From positions 100,561,700 through 100,625,699 of the forward strand of contig OX638130.1 of assembly GCA_951804985.1 (NCBI GenBank): a stretch of 64,000 nucleotides of DNA, read 5' to 3'. The position numbers and the translations under genes were made by a program. Origin of the DNA: Dryomyza anilis. Lineage: Eukaryota; Arthropoda; Insecta; Diptera; Dryomyzidae. Positions 59,800 through 64,000 of the stretch are shown here, piece by piece. Below the pieces are notes generated by a model. That model had not been told where the DNA came from and did not search any database. It saw only the letters and a program-made list of their open reading frames with translations. Numbering within the stretch: position 1 is the first letter of the stretch; the number at the start of each line of letters is the position of its first letter.

Positions 59800-60410
59800 T
59801 AATGAAAATTCCAACTTATTGCACGGTCGTTAGCAATTCTTTCGAAAAATTTCTTTTCATGTTTTACAAAAAAATTACAAGAATTTAACATTAAAGACAC
59901 AATAAGAAGTCAATCGTTATTTGAAGAATTTTGTGTGAGCATTTTTTTTTACGGATACTGTTTTCGTGTACATTTTGTCTTGTCTGCCAGACCAATTACA
60001 TGCTGTAAGTGAGCAACTAAACTGACCGCCTTTGCTAAAGCCCTTCTCTTATATTTGTCATGTTTTTGTCTACTCCTCCTTCTTAAGCTTCTGCATTTTC
60101 TTGCAACCTTTTTTAAATTGTTGAATCAGCTATCACCCCATTTTTTCTTTGTGTTATCAGAATTTTACCTTTGAGCGTCAGTCGTCGTCTGGAAACAGCG
60201 ATGACAACGCAGCCGAAGGATACATTTCTTGAGATTTACGCTTGTAGCTATTTGATGTGCATGAATTCGTATTAATTTGCACACTACGTTGACTATTTGC
60301 GATTTTTGGAATTTTTTATGACCCTCTAACTTTTTTTTCTTTAATTTGGTTTTACCTAGTTTTTCTTAACAGATATCTTCTTCTTTGTTTGTTTGTATAC
60401 CTTTTTTTAA
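59798..60410. other. Ordinary DNA
   Basis: 59990-60260 is of ordinary complexity, with GTCAGTCGTCGTCTGGAAAC and ACAACGCAGCCGAAGGATAC. No gene is recognised. Confidence 0.4.
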
Positions 60411-60760
60411 ATTTAACCATATATTGCATATAATTGTATAAGTTTGCATATATTACCATATATACTATAATTGTGCATATATTGTATTTTTTTTGCATGT
60501 AATGTATATTTTTGCATATATTGCGTTTTTTTTTTGCATAGATTTGCATATTTTGATGATATTTCATATTTTTGCATATATTGCATATTTTTGCATATTT
60601 TGCATATTTTTACGTATACTGCATATTCCACCATTTATTGCATATTCCACCATTTATTGCATATTTTTGCATATAATGCATATTTTGCATATTTTTGCGT
60701 ATACTGCATATTCCATCATTTTTTTTTAGCATATTTTTTATATATTCAATATTTTTAAAT
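60411..60760. repeat. TTTTTGCATATATTGCATA satellite, degenerate copy
   Basis: Same unit and orientation as 57601-58480 but more diverged. A TGCATATTCCACCATTTAT variant is duplicated at 60620-60660 and recurs at 60700-60720. Confidence 0.85.
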
Positions 60761-61680
60761 ATTTGATGTTTTTATTGATTTTATTTTATTTTTTAAAAAT
60801 AATTTTTGATTGTAAAACATCCTTCTACTGACATTCAACAATTTATATTGAATTTCAATAATATTCTTTTGACATTTTAAACTATTTGCTACTGAGACAA
60901 AAAGACAAAGATGTTGCTAAAAAATGTGCAGCAGCTTTCAAAAGAAAAATCATGTATCTGCCAGAGTAAAATGAAATCGTATTCTTTTTCTTTTTGTTTT
61001 TTTTTGTTTGCAGAAAAAGTATCTTTTTTTGTTGTCTACTGCCATAATGCATGTCATTGACTTTTCTTAACTTCATATGCATCAAAATCTCCGTTAAAGC
61101 TTTTCAAATAGCATTAATATTTGCAATAGTTCATGAGTCCTGTTTAAAGAACCCCTCAGCGATACTTATTCTTTAGAGTGATAAGTACAAATATTAGTCG
61201 TCAAAAGTCAGTCGTCCTCAGTCGCTTTGTCTATTTTGACATTTCGTTGAAACATAATTTTTCTAGCTTTACTTCTCATCAGCAACACTTTCTTTTTCGC
61301 ATTTTTGTTTTGTGTGAAAAGCAGCTCAAATGCGATTTAATGATTTATAGCTACTTTGAAAATTGCACAAAATACATAGCATGCTTTGTGGCGTTTTTTT
61401 CTACATAAAACCATTTCTCAGCTTGCAGCATTTTGCGTCATTTTTTACACGCTGTTTCATAACAAATGTCTAGACAAGATTTATATATTGAACAAAAAAA
61501 AAAAAAGAAATATAATAAATAAAAAAAAGGAACACACACTGATCAAATTTCGCAATGTGCTGAATAATGTTGCATACTTTGGGGCTTTTGATAGAATTAT
61601 GCGCATTGTTACTCGGTGTGACACGTTTGCTTTTAAATGTTTGTGAAATTCTTTAGTTAGTTTTAACTATAAACTACATT
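60761..61680. other. AT-rich DNA
   Basis: No array and no supported gene. Frames 61178-61646 on the plus strand have ordinary composition in places but no recognised domain. Confidence 0.45.
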
Positions 61681-61689
61681 TAACAGTGT

Positions 61690-63705
61690 ATTAAAAATAT
61701 GCAAAAATATGAAATATCTGTAAAAATATGCAATCTATGCAAAAAAATATGGAATATTTGAAAAATGTGCAATATATGCAAATATGTAAAAATATGCAAT
61801 ATATACAAAAATATGAAATACATGCAAAAAATATGCAATACATGCAAAAAATATGCAATATATGCAAAAATATGCAATATATGCAAAAATATGCAATATA
61901 TGCAAAAATATGCAATATATAAAAAAATATGCAATATATGCAAAAATATGCAATATATGCAAAAATATGCAATATATGCAAAAATATGCAATATATGCAA
62001 AAATATGCAATATATGCAAAAATATGCAATATATGCAAAAATATGCAATATATGCAAAAATATGCAATATATGCAAAAATATGCAATATATGCAAAAATA
62101 TGCAATATATGCAAAAATATGCAATATATGCAAAAATATGCAATATATGCAAAAATATGCAATATATGCAAAAATATGCAATATATGCAAAAATATGCAA
62201 TATATGCAATATAAGCAATATATGCAATATATGCAATATATGCAATATATGCAATATATGCAATATATGCAATATATGCAATATATGCAATATATGCAAT
62301 ATATGCAATATATGCAATATATGCAATATATGCAATATATGCAATATATGCAAAAAACATGCAAAAAATATGCAATATATGCAAAGATATGCAATGTATG
62401 GAAAAATATGCAATATATGCAAAAATATGCAATATATGCAATATATGAAAAAATATGCAATATATGCAAAAATATGCAATATATGCAAAAATATGCAATA
62501 TATGCAAAAATATGCAATATATGCAAAAATATGCAATATATGCAAAAATATGCAATATATGCAAAAATATGCAATATATGCAAAAATATGCAATATATGC
62601 AATATTAGCAATATATGCAATATATGCAATATATGCAATATATGCAATATATGCAATATATGCAATATATGCAATATATGCAATATATGCAATATATGCA
62701 ATATATGCAATATATGCAATATATGCAATATATGCAATATATGCAATATATGCAATATATGCAATATATGCAATATATGCAATATATGCAATATATGCAA
62801 TATATGCAATATATGCAATATATGCAATATATGCAATATATGCAATATATGCAATATATGCAATATATGCAATATATGCATATATGCAATATGTACAATA
62901 TATGCAATATATGCAATATATGCAATATATGCAACATATGCAACATATGCAATATATGCAATATATGCAATAATGCAAAAATATGCAATATATACAAAAA
63001 TATGTAATATTTGCAAAAATATGCAATATATGTGAAAATATTCAAAAATATGCAATTTATGCAAATATATGCAAATATATGCAAATATATGCAAATATAT
63101 GCAAATATATGCAAATATATGCAAATATATGCAAATATATGCAAATATATGCAAATATATGCAAATATATGCAAATATATGCAAATATATGCAAATATAT
63201 GCAAATATATGCAAATATATGCAAATATATGCAAATATATGCAAATATATGCAAATATATGCAAATATATGCAAATATATGCAAATATATGCAAATATAT
63301 GCAAATATATGCAAATATATGCAAATATATGCAAATATATGCAAATATATGCAAATATATGCAAATATATGCAAATATATGCAAATATATGCAAATATAT
63401 GCAAATATATGGAAATATATGCAAATATATGGAAATATATGCAAATATATGCAAATATATGCAAATATATGCAAATATATGCAAATATATGCAAATATAT
63501 GCAAATATATGCAAATATATGCAAATATATGCAAATATATGCAAATATATGCAATGTTTGCAAAAATATGCAATATATGCAAAAATATGCAATATATGCA
63601 ATATAAGTAAAAAAATATGCAAAAATATGCAAAAAAAAAAATACAATATATGCGAAAATATGCAATATACACAAAAAAATGTTTATAATAGGTATGCAAT
63701 ATAAT
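61690..63705. repeat. ATATGCAA satellite complex, 2 kb, opposite orientation
   Basis: Three kinds of block occur: a 19-bp unit ATATGCAAAAATATGCAAT (about 61800-62205 and 62460-62600), a 9-bp unit ATATGCAAT (about 62205-62350 and 62600-62880), and a 10-bp unit ATATGCAAAT (about 63057-63552). Mixed sequence separates them. The same switch from 19-bp to 9-bp blocks through ATAAGC or ATTAGC occurs at about 62212 and 62606, indicating a ~394-bp duplication. The array is the reverse complement of those at 57601 and 60411. All frames (up to 651 aa) are artefacts. Confidence 0.95.
63057..63552. repeat. 10-bp octamer satellite, about 49 units
   Basis: Perfect ATATGCAAAT units apart from two GGAAAT variants near 63411 and 63431. 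Every unit contains ATGCAAAT, the sequence known as the POU-factor octamer, on the same face of the helix because the period is close to one turn. Binding is not shown by the sequence. Confidence 0.9.
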
Positions 63706-64000
63706 CAAAAACATATTACGTTAAGAAAACAGTTTCCCAATATTACTCAAATTTAACAATATAAATTTAATTTTAAAACAGTATTAAATTTAATTTTAGT
63801 TATTTAAAAAAAAAATTGAATTTTTGAACATAAGACCCTATTTCAAAGTAAAATTTCTTTGTGAACAAAAACTGTTTTCTGCGTAAATATTTTTTAATAT
63901 AACAACTTAATTTTTAAAAGGGTAATGTGCAAGGGTAATAATTAAAATTAAATACTACAATTTAAAATGTATGTATTAATAACTAATATATTGAAACATT
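63706..64000. other. AT-rich right flank
   Basis: Plain AT-rich sequence to the window edge. I see nothing in it. Confidence 0.6.

Noticed and set aside
63057..63552. CRISPR-like regular array
   Set aside because: Units are contiguous 10-mers without spacers, in a clearly eukaryotic context.
61680..63714. Open frames up to 651 codons on both strands
   Set aside because: They come from 9-, 10- and 19-bp ATATGCAA units. Frames stay open in several phases at once, which real genes do not show.

Overview
This window looks like repeat-dominated, gene-poor DNA from a higher fly (a schizophoran dipteran). I base this on very AT-rich composition, on mini-me/DINE-type elements carrying (GTCY)n blocks and TATACCC/GGGTATA hairpins, on non-autonomous Helitrons with TC...hairpin...CTAG ends, and on frequent CAG/CAA (opa-like) runs. 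The organism call is inference. I found no protein-coding gene, rRNA, tRNA or CRISPR array that I can support. Nearly every long open frame is a by-product of tandem repeats with periods of 9, 15 or 19/10 bp, or of T-rich low-complexity DNA. The one protein-like stretch I could not dismiss is a short frame on the minus strand at 32908-33012.

Layout. 1-4.3 kb: AT-rich flank, an element with about 270-bp inverted repeats (330-1510), a minus-strand Helitron (1741-2605) set in a 125-bp tandem family, then A-rich DNA. 4.3-11.2 kb: a possible conserved block, a complete Helitron (5755-6531) inside a degenerate 300-bp tandem repeat, a mini-me-like element and another degenerate tandem repeat. 11.2-17.9 kb: a GACAATTCTTCC minisatellite, a tiny palindromic MITE with a 3-bp target duplication, a TGTCGG-rich repeat, and a 219-bp-arm inverted repeat. 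18-26.5 kb: a (ATCACAAAT)n array, the GCAAGAACAAG family, a decayed Helitron, and a 15-bp minisatellite matching Helitron internal repeats. 26.5-33 kb: T/A-rich tracts, a duplicated minisatellite block and a truncated Helitron. 33-45 kb: degenerate tandem repeats carrying CATATATCCTTT, and a mariner-derived foldback in an A/T array. 45-54 kb: the main GCAAGAACAAG array and a 1.9-kb nearly perfect 9-bp satellite. 54-64 kb: a degenerate 165-bp repeat, a near-complete mini-me element, and several ATATGCAA satellite arrays.

There is no operon or pathway to describe. Three processes stand out. Helitron-internal 15-bp minisatellites appear to have escaped into standalone arrays. DNA transposons sit inside older tandem repeats, sometimes with the empty site still visible. 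Several unrelated satellites converge on 9-10-bp periods, one of them placing the POU octamer ATGCAAAT once every 10 bp about 49 times. The pattern fits heterochromatin, a giant intron or a sex-linked region, but the sequence alone cannot decide between these.
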